Below, in pieces: positions 26,150-34,514 of a stretch of 64,000 nt of DNA. Source of the stretch: Streptomyces syringium (GTDB lineage: Bacteria > Actinomycetota > Actinomycetes > Streptomycetales > Streptomycetaceae); the NCBI RefSeq assembly GCF_017876625.1, contig NZ_JAGIOH010000001.1, positions 7,585,501 to 7,649,500 on the forward strand. Direction: 5' to 3'. A program made the translations under genes and the position numbers. The notes beneath the pieces were generated by a model that did not search any database, was not told where the DNA came from, and saw nothing but the letters and a program-made list of their open reading frames with translations. The first letter of the stretch is position 1. Every line of letters begins with the position of its first letter.

Positions 26150-27202
26150 TCACGAGGCGGCTCCGGGCGGGGCATGGGGTGCCCGGGAGGGTTCCGTCCG
26201 TCGCCGGCGCAGCTGCCGGCGCGCGGCATAGCCGGCCAGGCCGACGGCGATGAGCAGGGTGACGCCGTTGAACAGCGGGGTGACCCAGAACTGGGCACCG
26301 AGCTGTCCGATGCCGGCCAGGCCGATGGCGAGGACGGTGACGGCGACGAGGGTGCCCAGGGCGTTGGCACGTCCGGGCCTGATGGCCGTGGAGCCGAGCA
26401 GGGCGCCGACGAAGGCGGGCAGCAGGTAGTCCATGCCGACGCTGGGGTTGCCGATCTGCTGCTGCGCGGCGAGCAGGACACCGGCTACGCCGACGACCAG
26501 GCCCGAGCCGACGAAGGCACAGACGACGTACCGCCGCGAGGGGATGCCCACCAGATCCGCCGCCCGACGGTTGGACCCGATCACGTACAGATACCGGCCG
26601 AAGGGCAGCCGCTCCAGGAGCAGCCACAGCACGGCGGTGAGGGCGAGGACGTAGAAGGCCGCTACCGGCAGGCCGAGGAACCTGGAGTCGTAGAGGGCGG
26701 TGAAGGCGGCCGGCAGACCGTGCGGCCCGGGAACGATCCGGGCGCCCTCGGTGATCCAGCCGGTGAAGGCGTACATGATGCTGCCGGTGCCGAGGGTGGC
26801 GATGAAGGAGTCGATCCTCGCGAATTCGACGACGGCACCGTTGACGGCGCCGACGACGGCCCCACCGAGGACCACCACCAGGCAGACGAGGGGCCAGGGC
26901 CACCCCTCGGTGACGATGAGCTGCATCGTCATGACGTGCGCGAGACCGAGACCGTAGCCGATGGACAGGTCGAACTTGCCGGTGGCGATGGGGATCGTCG
27001 CGCCGAGCGCGAGGACCGCGGGAATCGACTGGTTGGACAGGACGGCGGAGACGTTGTCGAGCGTGGGGAAGGTGTCCGGCAGCGTGAGGGAGAAGACCAG
27101 GAACAGCAGGGCGCCGAGTGCCAGGAGGCCGTAGGCGCCGATGAGATGTCCGAACCGGTGGCTCAGCGGGGGACGGGGCGAGGGGGCGCGTGCGGGGGTC
27201 AC
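26150..27202 (-). CDS. Sugar ABC transporter permease (RbsC/BPD_transp_2 type)
   Basis: 350 residues with about ten hydrophobic segments and the RbsC-family loop ATIPIATGKFDLSIGYGLGLAHV. A Gly-rich cytoplasmic coupling region (LPFGRYLYVIGSNRRAADLVGI) contains the EAA-like loop that docks on the ATPase. GTG 27202 overlaps the ATPase stop by 4 bp (GTGA), so the two are translationally coupled. A single permease gene suggests a homodimeric channel. Confidence 0.9.
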   Translation of the reverse strand: MTPARAPSPRPPLSHRFGHLIGAYGLLALGALLFLVFSLTLPDTFPTLDNVSAVLSNQSIPAVLALGATIPIATGKFDLSIGYGLGLAHVMTMQLIVTEGWPWPLVCLVVVLGGAVVGAVNGAVVEFARIDSFIATLGTGSIMYAFTGWITEGARIVPGPHGLPAAFTALYDSRFLGLPVAAFYVLALTAVLWLLLERLPFGRYLYVIGSNRRAADLVGIPSRRYVVCAFVGSGLVVGVAGVLLAAQQQIGNPSVGMDYLLPAFVGALLGSTAIRPGRANALGTLVAVTVLAIGLAGIGQLGAQFWVTPLFNGVTLLIAVGLAGYAARRQLRRRRTEPSRAPHAPPGAAS

Positions 27203-28743
27203 CGTCCGGGCGTCCCGGTGAGGGCGTCCATGTGCGAGGCGGCGCCGGCCAGGGCGGCGACGGTGAGGGCGTCACCGCTCAGCTCCGCCGTCACGGTCCC
27301 GCGGACGAACACCAGGGCGCGATGGCACACGCCTGCGACCTCCTCGAAGTCGGTGGAGACGAGCAGTACGGCGAGACCTCCGGCCAGCGCGTGGTGGAGC
27401 AGGCCGTAGATCGCGGCCTTGGCGCCGACGTCCACACCGGCGGTCGGCTCCTCCAGGATCAGCAGTCGTCGGCTCAGCCCGAGCCACCGGCCGATCATGA
27501 CCTTCTGCTGGTTTCCTCCGGACAGGGTGGCGATGGGGACCTCGCTGTCCCGGGGACGTACCGCGAACCGTTCGATCAGTGCGGTGGCCTCGGCGCGCTC
27601 GCGGCCGGGGCTGATCCAGTGCCTGCCCCGCAGCCCCCGGCCCCGTGCCCCGGGGTTGGCCAGGAAATTCTCGCGCACGGTCAGTTCGGCGGCGCAGCCC
27701 TCTTCCTGACGGTCGCTGGTCACGAAGCCGATGCCGGCGTCGACGGCGGCGGTGACCGTGCCCGGCCGGTACGGCCGGCCCTCCAGCAGGGCTCGCCCCC
27801 CGACGATCGGCCGGGAGCCGGCTAGGGCGCGGCCCAGTTCCATGTGCCCGGCGCCCGTCAGGCCCACCATGCCGAGGACCTCACCGGCGCGCAGGCGCAG
27901 GCTGACCGGCCCCGTGCTCTCGGTCCGTACGTGCTCGAGGCTCAGCACGGCGGGGCCCGCGGCGGGGGCGGCGAGCCGGTGGCCGCCCGGTTCGTAGCCC
28001 ACGATGTCGTGCACCAGCCGGGCGGGGCCGTGGCCGGCGAGCGGCCCGTGGCTGACGATGCGGCCGTCGCGCAGGACGGCGAAGGTGTCCGCGACCTTGT
28101 ACACCTCGTCGAGCCGGTGGGTGACGAAAACGATGGCGTGGCCTTGGTCGCGCAGGGTGTGCAGGACGTCGAAGAGCCGGTCGCAGTCCGCCGCCGGGAG
28201 ACTGGCGGTCGGCTCGTCCAGAACGATGAGCTCGGCTCGTGTGCACAGCGCGCGGGCGATGGCCACCAGGGAGCGTTCGGCCCGCGTGAGGTCGGCGACG
28301 ACGGTGTCCGGGTCGAGGTGCGCGGCGACGGTGCCCAGGGCCTCGGCGCACTGCCGACGGGTCCGCCGCCAGGACACGAGCCCCGCCCGGCGGGGATATC
28401 CGGTGCCCAGGGCGATGTTCTCGGCGACCGTCATCCAGCCGACCAGTCCCAGGTCCTGGTGGATGAAGGACATGGCGCGGGAGGCCGCCTCGGTGCCGAG
28501 CGGATGCCCGGCGACGGTCACCGCGCCCTCGTCCGCATGGTGGACGCCCGCGAGCACCTTGATGAGGGTGGACTTCCCGGCGCCGTTGGCGCCGAGCAGG
28601 GCCAGGACGCTGCCGGAACCGATGTCGAGGTCGACCGCGTCCAGCGCGAGCGTGCCACCGAACCGCTTGCTGAGACCGCGTATGCGGACGAGAGGCTTCG
28701 GGGTACGGCCCGGGAGGGGACTGATGTCAGGAGTGTCGTGCAC
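27199..28743 (-). CDS. Sugar ABC transporter ATP-binding protein, two NBDs
   Basis: 514 residues with tandem nucleotide-binding domains as in RbsA/MglA. NBD1 has Walker A GANGAGKST and Walker B ELIVLDEPTASL. NBD2 has a degenerate Walker A (GLTGAGHMELG), signature LSGGNQQKV and Walker B LLILEEPTAGVD. The degenerate second site is normal for this family. GTG 28743 is preceded by GGAGGAG. First gene of the importer operon; a hairpin at 28826-28851 separates it from the upstream phosphatase gene. Confidence 0.92.
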   Translation of the reverse strand: MHDTPDISPLPGRTPKPLVRIRGLSKRFGGTLALDAVDLDIGSGSVLALLGANGAGKSTLIKVLAGVHHADEGAVTVAGHPLGTEAASRAMSFIHQDLGLVGWMTVAENIALGTGYPRRAGLVSWRRTRRQCAEALGTVAAHLDPDTVVADLTRAERSLVAIARALCTRAELIVLDEPTASLPAADCDRLFDVLHTLRDQGHAIVFVTHRLDEVYKVADTFAVLRDGRIVSHGPLAGHGPARLVHDIVGYEPGGHRLAAPAAGPAVLSLEHVRTESTGPVSLRLRAGEVLGMVGLTGAGHMELGRALAGSRPIVGGRALLEGRPYRPGTVTAAVDAGIGFVTSDRQEEGCAAELTVRENFLANPGARGRGLRGRHWISPGRERAEATALIERFAVRPRDSEVPIATLSGGNQQKVMIGRWLGLSRRLLILEEPTAGVDVGAKAAIYGLLHHALAGGLAVLLVSTDFEEVAGVCHRALVFVRGTVTAELSGDALTVAALAGAASHMDALTGTPGR

Positions 28744-28825
28744 GGACTCCTCCGGGAGTCGGCCTCTTTGGTTCTTCCCGCCAGGACTTATCGGGATCGG
28801 CTACCGCATTTCGTCATGCTACGAC

Positions 28826-28851
28826 CCCATCCGGCTTCGATGCCGGATGGG
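28826..28851 (-). terminator. Hairpin terminator downstream of the GAF/PP2C gene
   Basis: 10-bp stem CCCATCCGGC/GCCGGATGGG with 6-base loop, four bases past the stop of the 28855-31740 gene and before the ABC operon. Confidence 0.7.
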
Positions 28852-28854
28852 CCG

Positions 28855-31740
28855 TCAGATCGCGGGAATGTCGTCGATGTTGTCGAAGAACACCTCAGCG
28901 GGAACGGCCTTCGCCGCGGGCACCTCCAGAGCGCACTCGGCCCAGATGACCTTGCCCTCGGCGGTGTAGCGGGTGCCCCAGGACTGGGAGAGCTGCGCGA
29001 CGAGGAACAGCCCCCGGCCGCCCTCGTCGGTGGTGGCCGCGTGGCGCAGATGCGGGGCGGTGCTGCTGGCGTCGGAGACCTCACAGGTCAGCGTGCGGTC
29101 GTAGAGCAGGCGCACCTGAATGGGGTCGGAGCCGTACCGAATGGCATTGGTGACCAGCTCACTGAGCAGCAGTTCGGTGGCGAAGGCGACCTCCTCCAGT
29201 CCCCATTCCGCCAGCCGGCGGGTGACGGAGCCGCGGACGGAGGAGACGAGGGCGGGGTCGGAGGGCAGGTCCCAGGTGGCGATCCGGTGCGGGTCCAGGG
29301 TGTGGGTGCGGGCGACGAGCAGGGCGATGTCATCGGCGTGGTGGGCGGGTGCCACGGCCTCGACGACGGCCCGGCAGGTCTCCTCGGGCGAACGGTTCGG
29401 GTGGGCCAGGGCCCGGCGCAGCTGTTCCAGGGCCGTATCGAAGTCACGGTCGCGGTCCTCGATGAGCCCGTCGGTGTAGAGGACCAGCTGGCTGCCTTCC
29501 GGGAGGTGGAATTCGGCGGTCTCGAAGGGGAGACCGCCCAGCCCCAGGGGCGGGCCGGCGGGCAGCTCCGCGAAGGTGACGGCGCCGTCCGGGCCGACCA
29601 GGGCGGGCGGGGGATGCCCGGCCCGGGCCATGGTGCACAGCTGCGAGGTGGGATCGTAGATGGCGTACAGGCAGGTGGCGCCGATGATGCCGATGTTGCC
29701 GGAGGAGGGGTCCTCGCCGCATTCCTCCCGGTCCAGGCGCCCCACGAGATTGTCGAGGTGGGTGAGGACTTCGTCCGGGGCGAGGTCCAGCTCGGCGAAG
29801 TTGCGCGCGGCGGTGCGCAGCCGGCCCATGGTGGCGGCGGCGTGCAGCCCGTGGCCGACGACGTCCCCGACGACGAGGGCGACGCGGGTGCCGGAGAGGG
29901 GGATGACGTCGAACCAGTCCCCGCCGACTCCCGACTCGGCCGGCATGTAGCGGTGCGCGACCTCGACGGCGTTCTGCTCGGGGAAGCCCCGCGGCAGCAG
30001 GCTGTGCTGCAGGGCGAGCACCATGGTGTGTTCGCGGGTGTAGCGGCGGGCGTTGTCGATGCAGATGGCCGCGCGGGTGGCGAGTTCCTGGGCCAGCGAC
30101 CGGTCGTCGTCCCCGAAGGGGGCGGGGTCCCGCGCGCGGTAGAAGCTCGCTATGCCCAGGACGATGCCGCGGGCGAGAAGGGGGACGGTGATCAGGGAGT
30201 GGACGTCGTGGTCGAGGAGGCGCCGGGCGCGCACGGGATCCTGGGCGATCCAGCCCGCGGCGGACCTCAGATCGGGTTCGAGCACGGCCTCCCCGCTGGT
30301 CAGGCAGCGCAGCTGGGGTGTGACCGGCTGGAGGTCGACCCGCTCACCGGCGGGATAGAAGGGGCAGTCGTCGCGGATGCCGTGGACCACCGTGCGGTGG
30401 AGGTCCTTGCGGGGGTCCGTCGGCTCCTCACCGCGCAGCACGGCCTCGGGAAGGTCGATGGTGACGTAGTCGGCCAGGCGCGGGACGGCCATCTCGGCGA
30501 GTTCCCGGGCGGTGCGGCTCACGTCCAGGGTGGTGCCGATGCGGGTGCTGGCCTCGGACAGCAGCTCCAGGCGGCGCCGGGCCGCCACGGCGTACTGCCC
30601 CACTCCCGGCTCGCCCACCAGCAGCAGTCCGCTGGTCCCGGCGTCGGCGGTCCGCGGCGGGCGGGCCGCCGTGGCGGCCCGGCCGGGCGCGGGGCCGGGA
30701 AGGGGACCGAGCGACGGGACGGTGGGGGTGAGGCCTGCCTGTCGCGTCAGGAGGCCGGGCGGTGCTTCGGCTTCGGCTTCGGCTTCGGCTTCGGCTTCGG
30801 TGGAGATGGTGAGGCGTTCGTGCCCCGAGGGGAGGACCACCTCGATGACGATGCCCTCCACCCCGGAGGCGCTGGTCACCGGGCGGCTCAGCAAGGTGAC
30901 CCGCCTGCCGCCGGGCAGGGACACCTCGACGGCGGCCCGCTGGGCCGAGGAGATCAGCTCGGTGGCCTGCTCCTTGAGGAGCATCTGGTCACGCCAGTCC
31001 AGCCCGCTCGCGGCCAGCTCGTCCAGCTGCCCGTTGCCGCTCGCGTCGCCGGCCGGTACGAGGGCCTTGGCGTCGAGGTACGCCTGCAGCAAGGCCCGCT
31101 CCCGCACGGAACTCTGCTCCAGCAGCCGGCGCTCGATGACGCCGGCAGCCTTACGGATCACGATGTCCAGCGCCGGATCCGCGTCGGTGTGCGGATAGCC
31201 CAGGCAGAGGACTCCCTCGATGCGGCCGCTGAGCAGGTCCCGGACGGGAATCGCCGAACACGCGTTGGTCTGCGAGCGTTCGGCGAAGTGCTCGGCGCCG
31301 TAGATGTTGATCAGACGCCTCTCCGCGATCGCCAGCCCGATGCCGTTGGTCCCGCCGAACTTCTCGTCGAAGACAAAGCCCGGCACGCTCTGGATCGGGG
31401 CCAGCTGCCGGACCATGGAGGGCTCGCCGAAACGGCGCTGCAGTACGGCCCCGCGCTCGTCGGCGAGGGCCACGTTCATGCTCCTGCCGTCGAACATGAC
31501 CCGCAGCCGGTCCATCACGGGCGTGGCCGCGCGGACGAGACGGCCGTCCAGATCGAGATCCTGGACGAAGGGGAGCTCGCATCCGTCCGGGGCGAGCCCC
31601 AGGGACCGGGAACGCTGCCACGAACTCAGGATCGGGTTGCGCACCGCCCCCTCCACCGACCCCCCGCCGAGGAACTGCTCACGGGCGAGAACGGGGCCGA
31701 TGTCCTGGGCCACGAGCCCCATCCGGACCACTTCCCTCAT
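28855..31740 (-). CDS. Multidomain sensor phosphatase: GAF - GAF - PP2C/SpoIIE - HATPase
   Basis: 961 residues. The N terminus (SSWQRSRSLGLAPDG, then FGGTNGIGLA and QTNACSAIPVRD) is the GAF-type sensory input also found in AcoR-like regulators. Residues ~330-350 hold six EA dipeptides, then Pro/Ala linker. A second GAF domain lies at ~390-550 and a SpoIIE phosphatase at ~570-770 (GGDWFDVIPL, VVGDVVGHGL, ARAGHPPPALV, LVLYTDGLIEDRD, DDIALLV). A C-terminal anti-sigma-type ATPase (ELVTNAIRYG, EGGRGLFLV) completes it. It probably tunes an anti-sigma/anti-anti-sigma switch in response to a small ligand or redox cue. ATG 31740 has no good ribosome site; ATG 31722 with GAGGGAA nine bases upstream is an alternative. 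Confidence 0.88.
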   Translation of the reverse strand: MREVVRMGLVAQDIGPVLAREQFLGGGSVEGAVRNPILSSWQRSRSLGLAPDGCELPFVQDLDLDGRLVRAATPVMDRLRVMFDGRSMNVALADERGAVLQRRFGEPSMVRQLAPIQSVPGFVFDEKFGGTNGIGLAIAERRLINIYGAEHFAERSQTNACSAIPVRDLLSGRIEGVLCLGYPHTDADPALDIVIRKAAGVIERRLLEQSSVRERALLQAYLDAKALVPAGDASGNGQLDELAASGLDWRDQMLLKEQATELISSAQRAAVEVSLPGGRRVTLLSRPVTSASGVEGIVIEVVLPSGHERLTISTEAEAEAEAEAEAPPGLLTRQAGLTPTVPSLGPLPGPAPGRAATAARPPRTADAGTSGLLLVGEPGVGQYAVAARRRLELLSEASTRIGTTLDVSRTARELAEMAVPRLADYVTIDLPEAVLRGEEPTDPRKDLHRTVVHGIRDDCPFYPAGERVDLQPVTPQLRCLTSGEAVLEPDLRSAAGWIAQDPVRARRLLDHDVHSLITVPLLARGIVLGIASFYRARDPAPFGDDDRSLAQELATRAAICIDNARRYTREHTMVLALQHSLLPRGFPEQNAVEVAHRYMPAESGVGGDWFDVIPLSGTRVALVVGDVVGHGLHAAATMGRLRTAARNFAELDLAPDEVLTHLDNLVGRLDREECGEDPSSGNIGIIGATCLYAIYDPTSQLCTMARAGHPPPALVGPDGAVTFAELPAGPPLGLGGLPFETAEFHLPEGSQLVLYTDGLIEDRDRDFDTALEQLRRALAHPNRSPEETCRAVVEAVAPAHHADDIALLVARTHTLDPHRIATWDLPSDPALVSSVRGSVTRRLAEWGLEEVAFATELLLSELVTNAIRYGSDPIQVRLLYDRTLTCEVSDASSTAPHLRHAATTDEGGRGLFLVAQLSQSWGTRYTAEGKVIWAECALEVPAAKAVPAEVFFDNIDDIPAI
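30764..30799. repeat. Hexanucleotide microsatellite, 6 x GCTTCG, in coding sequence
   Basis: Six perfect tandem GCTTCG units encode (Glu-Ala)6 in the linker between the first GAF region and the rest of the sensor phosphatase. Gain or loss of units keeps the frame. Confidence 0.9.
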
Positions 31741-31911
31741 CGGTACGTGCCACTATGGCCACCCATGCGTCGGGGCGGCTGCACGGTTGTTCCATTTTAG
31801 AACTTTGCCGACACAACAGCACTGATCGCAGAGGAGTGACGTGGGGGCACGCTGCGTGATACGGGCCGCCGGGGACGCTGTACGGCTCCGCACGTCCGAC
31901 GGGCCCCGATG

Positions 31912-32886
31912 TCAGAAGACCGCGACCGGATTGACGGGCGAGCCCGTACCGCCGGGGATGTCCAAGGGGGCCACCACCAGAAGGAACTCATAACGCCCCG
32001 TCCCGGCAGCGGTGGCGGAGAGCGTTTCGAGGTCGAGGTTGTCCAGCAGCGGCACCCCCATCGCGGCGACGGCGAGCGCGTGGACCGGAGAATGCAGGCC
32101 CTCGACCGGCGAGGGCCGCACATCGCTGTCCCCGTCGCCGCCGAGCAGGGCGATACCGCGCTCGGCCAGCAGGGGCACCGCCTCCACGTGGAGGCCCGCA
32201 CTGGACGCATCGAGGTCCCAGGCGCCCAGTTCCCGGCGGCGGCGGAAACGACCGACCCGGAGCAGCACCGCGTCTCCCTCGCCGATCTCCACGCCGAGCG
32301 CTTCCTCCGCGGCGGCGACGTCCGCGGCCCGCACAGCCTGTCCGGGCTCCAGCCAGGAGGTCCCCAGAACGGCCGGCAGGTCGAGGAGCACCCCCTTGGT
32401 CACCAGAGGACCGAGTGCCGACACATCACCGAAGCGCGCCCCACCGGCGCCGACGAGCTCCCGAGCCGTACCGCCGTCGTAGAGCTGCCCGCGGTAGGCG
32501 ATGTGGGACAGCGCGTCCAGATGACTGACGCCTTTGCCGTGGTAGTCGGTGCCGATGAAGTCCTTGTGCGTGGAGGGCTCCGGAGGCTCGACGTCACCGA
32601 GGTCGGACAGGTAGTGCAACGCCGGCTTGCTGTTGTCCGGACCCGGGGCGGTGTCCCACGGACGCGCCAACGCCACGACGGTCCCCGACCGGACCAGGGC
32701 GGTGGCCCGCCGGACATGGTCCGCGCTCACCCGGTTCCAGGCCCCGCGATCGGCGGGCGCCCAGCGCCCCCAGGTCCGGACCGCCGCGAAGAGCGCGTCG
32801 AACTCCTCCCGGGAGACAGCCGGCCCGTTACGGGCGGTGGCCGACGGGGGAGCCGGCGTCGGCGCATCGGTGGGATCGCTGCTCAT
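31912..32886 (-). CDS. Cyclase/kynurenine-formamidase-like metal hydrolase
   Basis: 324 residues of the cyclase family (PF04199-like). The metal-binding segment reads GTDYHGKGVSHLDALSHIAYRG, corresponding to HxGTHxDxPxH with a His and Asp retained. Later LGPLVTKGVLLDLPAVLG, GDAVLLRVGR and a C-terminal SPVHALAVAAMGVPLLDNLDL follow. Family members hydrolyse N-formylkynurenine or act as polyketide cyclases; this one cannot be assigned. ATG 32886 has GGAGAG about 12 bases upstream, a weak site. Stands alone between the sensor phosphatase and a divergent small ORF. Confidence 0.82.
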   Translation of the reverse strand: MSSDPTDAPTPAPPSATARNGPAVSREEFDALFAAVRTWGRWAPADRGAWNRVSADHVRRATALVRSGTVVALARPWDTAPGPDNSKPALHYLSDLGDVEPPEPSTHKDFIGTDYHGKGVSHLDALSHIAYRGQLYDGGTARELVGAGGARFGDVSALGPLVTKGVLLDLPAVLGTSWLEPGQAVRAADVAAAEEALGVEIGEGDAVLLRVGRFRRRRELGAWDLDASSAGLHVEAVPLLAERGIALLGGDGDSDVRPSPVEGLHSPVHALAVAAMGVPLLDNLDLETLSATAAGTGRYEFLLVVAPLDIPGGTGSPVNPVAVF

Positions 32887-33067
32887 CTGCTGCTCAGCTC
32901 TCCAAGGGGGAGGCGGCTGTGGTCCGAAGCGGCAGGGCGGGCTGTTCGCCCTCCCACCCGATGATCTCCTCCGCACGGGTGAAATGGCGACTCGGGCTGC
33001 TGCGGCCGGTGCTGTGGGGGACATGCACTCTGGCGAGATCCCCCAGCCGAGCTGCCAGGAGGCGACC

Positions 33068-33277
33068 GTGCCCGTAGACCCGACAGACCCTGACACCTTC
33101 GAGGCCGAGGGCACCGCCACCATCGAGATGCCGGAGATCGACTCAGCGGAACAACACACCTACTTCACTCGGCAGTGCGACGCGTTTCTCGCCGATGGTG
33201 ATCCCGACTCCGCCGACGAGCGTGACCGGGCCGAGCAGGCCCGGGTGGTGGAGCTGAACGAGGACGACTACCGCTGA
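33068..33277 (+). CDS. Small acidic hypothetical protein, 69 aa
   Basis: Strongly acidic (many Asp/Glu, ending VVELNEDDYR) with one Cys (TRQCDAF). No recognised family. Translation evidence is good: AGGAGG lies exactly five bases before GTG 33068. No signal peptide or membrane helix. Divergent from the cyclase gene and terminated by a long hairpin shared with the LPMO gene. Confidence 0.6.
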   Translation: MPVDPTDPDTFEAEGTATIEMPEIDSAEQHTYFTRQCDAFLADGDPDSADERDRAEQARVVELNEDDYR

Positions 33278-33288
33278 GCCGTCGGCGG

Positions 33289-33358
33289 CCGGCCCGGTGC
33301 CAGGTGCCCTCGGTTCCGGGGGCGTTGGATCGGCACCGGGCCGGACACCGTCGGTGTC
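33289..33358. terminator. Double hairpin terminator between convergent genes
   Basis: A 13-bp perfect inverted repeat CCGGCCCGGTGCC / GGCACCGGGCCGG (33289-33301, 33332-33344) with a 30-base loop. Immediately after it is a 15-base palindrome GACACCGTCGGTGTC (33344-33358), overlapping the LPMO stop. Confidence 0.65.
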
Positions 33359-34391
33359 AGCCGTGGTTGCGCGCGGAGCGTCGTCGCGCGGCCAGCATCA
33401 CAGTGGCGGCACCGACCGCCACGATCCCGGCGCCGCCGACGGCCAGCACTGCCGTACGGCTGTCGCCGCCGGTCTCGGCGAGACGCCCGCCTTGGGCGGA
33501 CGGGGCGTTCGCCGCCTTCGCCGCGGTGCGGGGCTCGTGCCCGTTCCCCGCCTGTGCCTTCTCGCCGTGGCCGCCTTCGGCGGGCCCGCTCTTGGCATGC
33601 AGGCTGCCCTCTCCGTGGCCGCCGTCGCCGGGTCCGTCACCACCGTGTCCGCCGTGGTCGACCGTCGACTTTCCGGCCGCCTGGGTGATCTGTGCGTCGC
33701 TGGGCGCGGACGCGGCCGGTGCCAGGGCCTTTGTCTGTTGCCCTGTCGCCGGAGCCTTCTTGCCGAAGTCCACGTCGGAGCAGGTGTAGAAGGCCTCGGG
33801 GCTGTCGGAGCGCTGCCAGACGCTGTAGACCAGGTGGCGGCCGGACCTCTTCGGAACCGTGCCGTCGAAGACGTAGCTCCCGTTCCTCAGCGTGGGGTCG
33901 GTGACCTTGGCGAACGGCTTCGCTTCCAGGTCCGCCCACTTCAGCGGCTTCTTCGGGTCGTAACCGGCCTTGGTGAGGTACAGCTCGAACGTGCCGCGGT
34001 GCGGAGCCGTCGCCCGGTAGCGGAAGGTGTGCTTTCCCGAAGCCAGTTTCGACCCCGGCCAGTCGGCGCGCGGCAGGTCCAGCCCCTTGTACTTGGCGCG
34101 TCCCGCGCTGCACAGCTTGCCGTCCGGGATGATCTGGCGGTGGCGCCCGGCGGCGTCGCCGATGTTGACCTCGTTCCAGTCGTAGAGCGGCTGGGTGCCA
34201 CCGGCGGCGACCATCGCCTTGCAGGCGGCCGAGCGCGGATGCTCCGGCCCCTCGGCGAAACAGGCGGACACACGGCTGACGGGATCCGTCATGGAGCCGT
34301 GCGCCGTGGCCGGTCCGGCGGTCAGCGCGACGAGGGCGAGGGGTGCGATACCGACCAGGGATATCCGTACGGCCTGGTGACACATGCGCAT
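33357..34391 (-). CDS. Sortase-anchored AA10 lytic polysaccharide monooxygenase (chitin/cellulose)
   Basis: 344 residues. The signal peptide ends ATA|H31, leaving the obligatory N-terminal His of the copper histidine brace. The second brace His is probably H131 (ATAPHRGTF) and the axial Phe F209 (CSDVDF). The AA10 catalytic domain covers ~31-212. Next is a Gly/His-rich linker (about 244-288, six His), then LAETG at 304-308, a hydrophobic helix and an Arg-rich tail, which together form a cell-wall sorting signal. There is no CBM. It cleaves crystalline chitin or cellulose at the cell surface. The start at 34391 is fixed by AAGGAGA six bases upstream. Downstream of the chitinase on the same strand. 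Confidence 0.93.
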   Translation of the reverse strand: MRMCHQAVRISLVGIAPLALVALTAGPATAHGSMTDPVSRVSACFAEGPEHPRSAACKAMVAAGGTQPLYDWNEVNIGDAAGRHRQIIPDGKLCSAGRAKYKGLDLPRADWPGSKLASGKHTFRYRATAPHRGTFELYLTKAGYDPKKPLKWADLEAKPFAKVTDPTLRNGSYVFDGTVPKRSGRHLVYSVWQRSDSPEAFYTCSDVDFGKKAPATGQQTKALAPAASAPSDAQITQAAGKSTVDHGGHGGDGPGDGGHGEGSLHAKSGPAEGGHGEKAQAGNGHEPRTAAKAANAPSAQGGRLAETGGDSRTAVLAVGGAGIVAVGAATVMLAARRRSARNHG

Positions 34392-34415
34392 GGGTTCTCC
34401 TTGTGGGGTGAGGGT

Positions 34416-34460
34416 GCCCCGCACGCCGGCGCGAGGTGGGGGGTGCCGTGCGTGCGGGGC
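34416..34460 (-). terminator. Hairpin between chitinase and LPMO genes
   Basis: 11-bp stem GCCCCGCACGC/GCGTGCGGGGC with a 23-base loop in the 123-bp gap between the two minus-strand genes. Could end the chitinase transcript or act as an mRNA processing/stabilising structure. Confidence 0.5.
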
Positions 34461-34514
34461 GGTGTGGGGGGATGGAGGGAAGGCGAGGGGAGGGTGGGGG
34501 GAAAGAGGGGCGCG

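Noticed and set aside
30764..30799. Sequencing or assembly artefact in the GCTTCG repeat
   Set aside because: Frame is preserved on both sides and the (EA)6 fits a linker; nothing in the sequence suggests an error.
27844..31800. 1318-codon plus-strand open frame
   Set aside because: Shadow of the ABC ATPase and sensor phosphatase genes; no domain signature and crosses two genuine genes.
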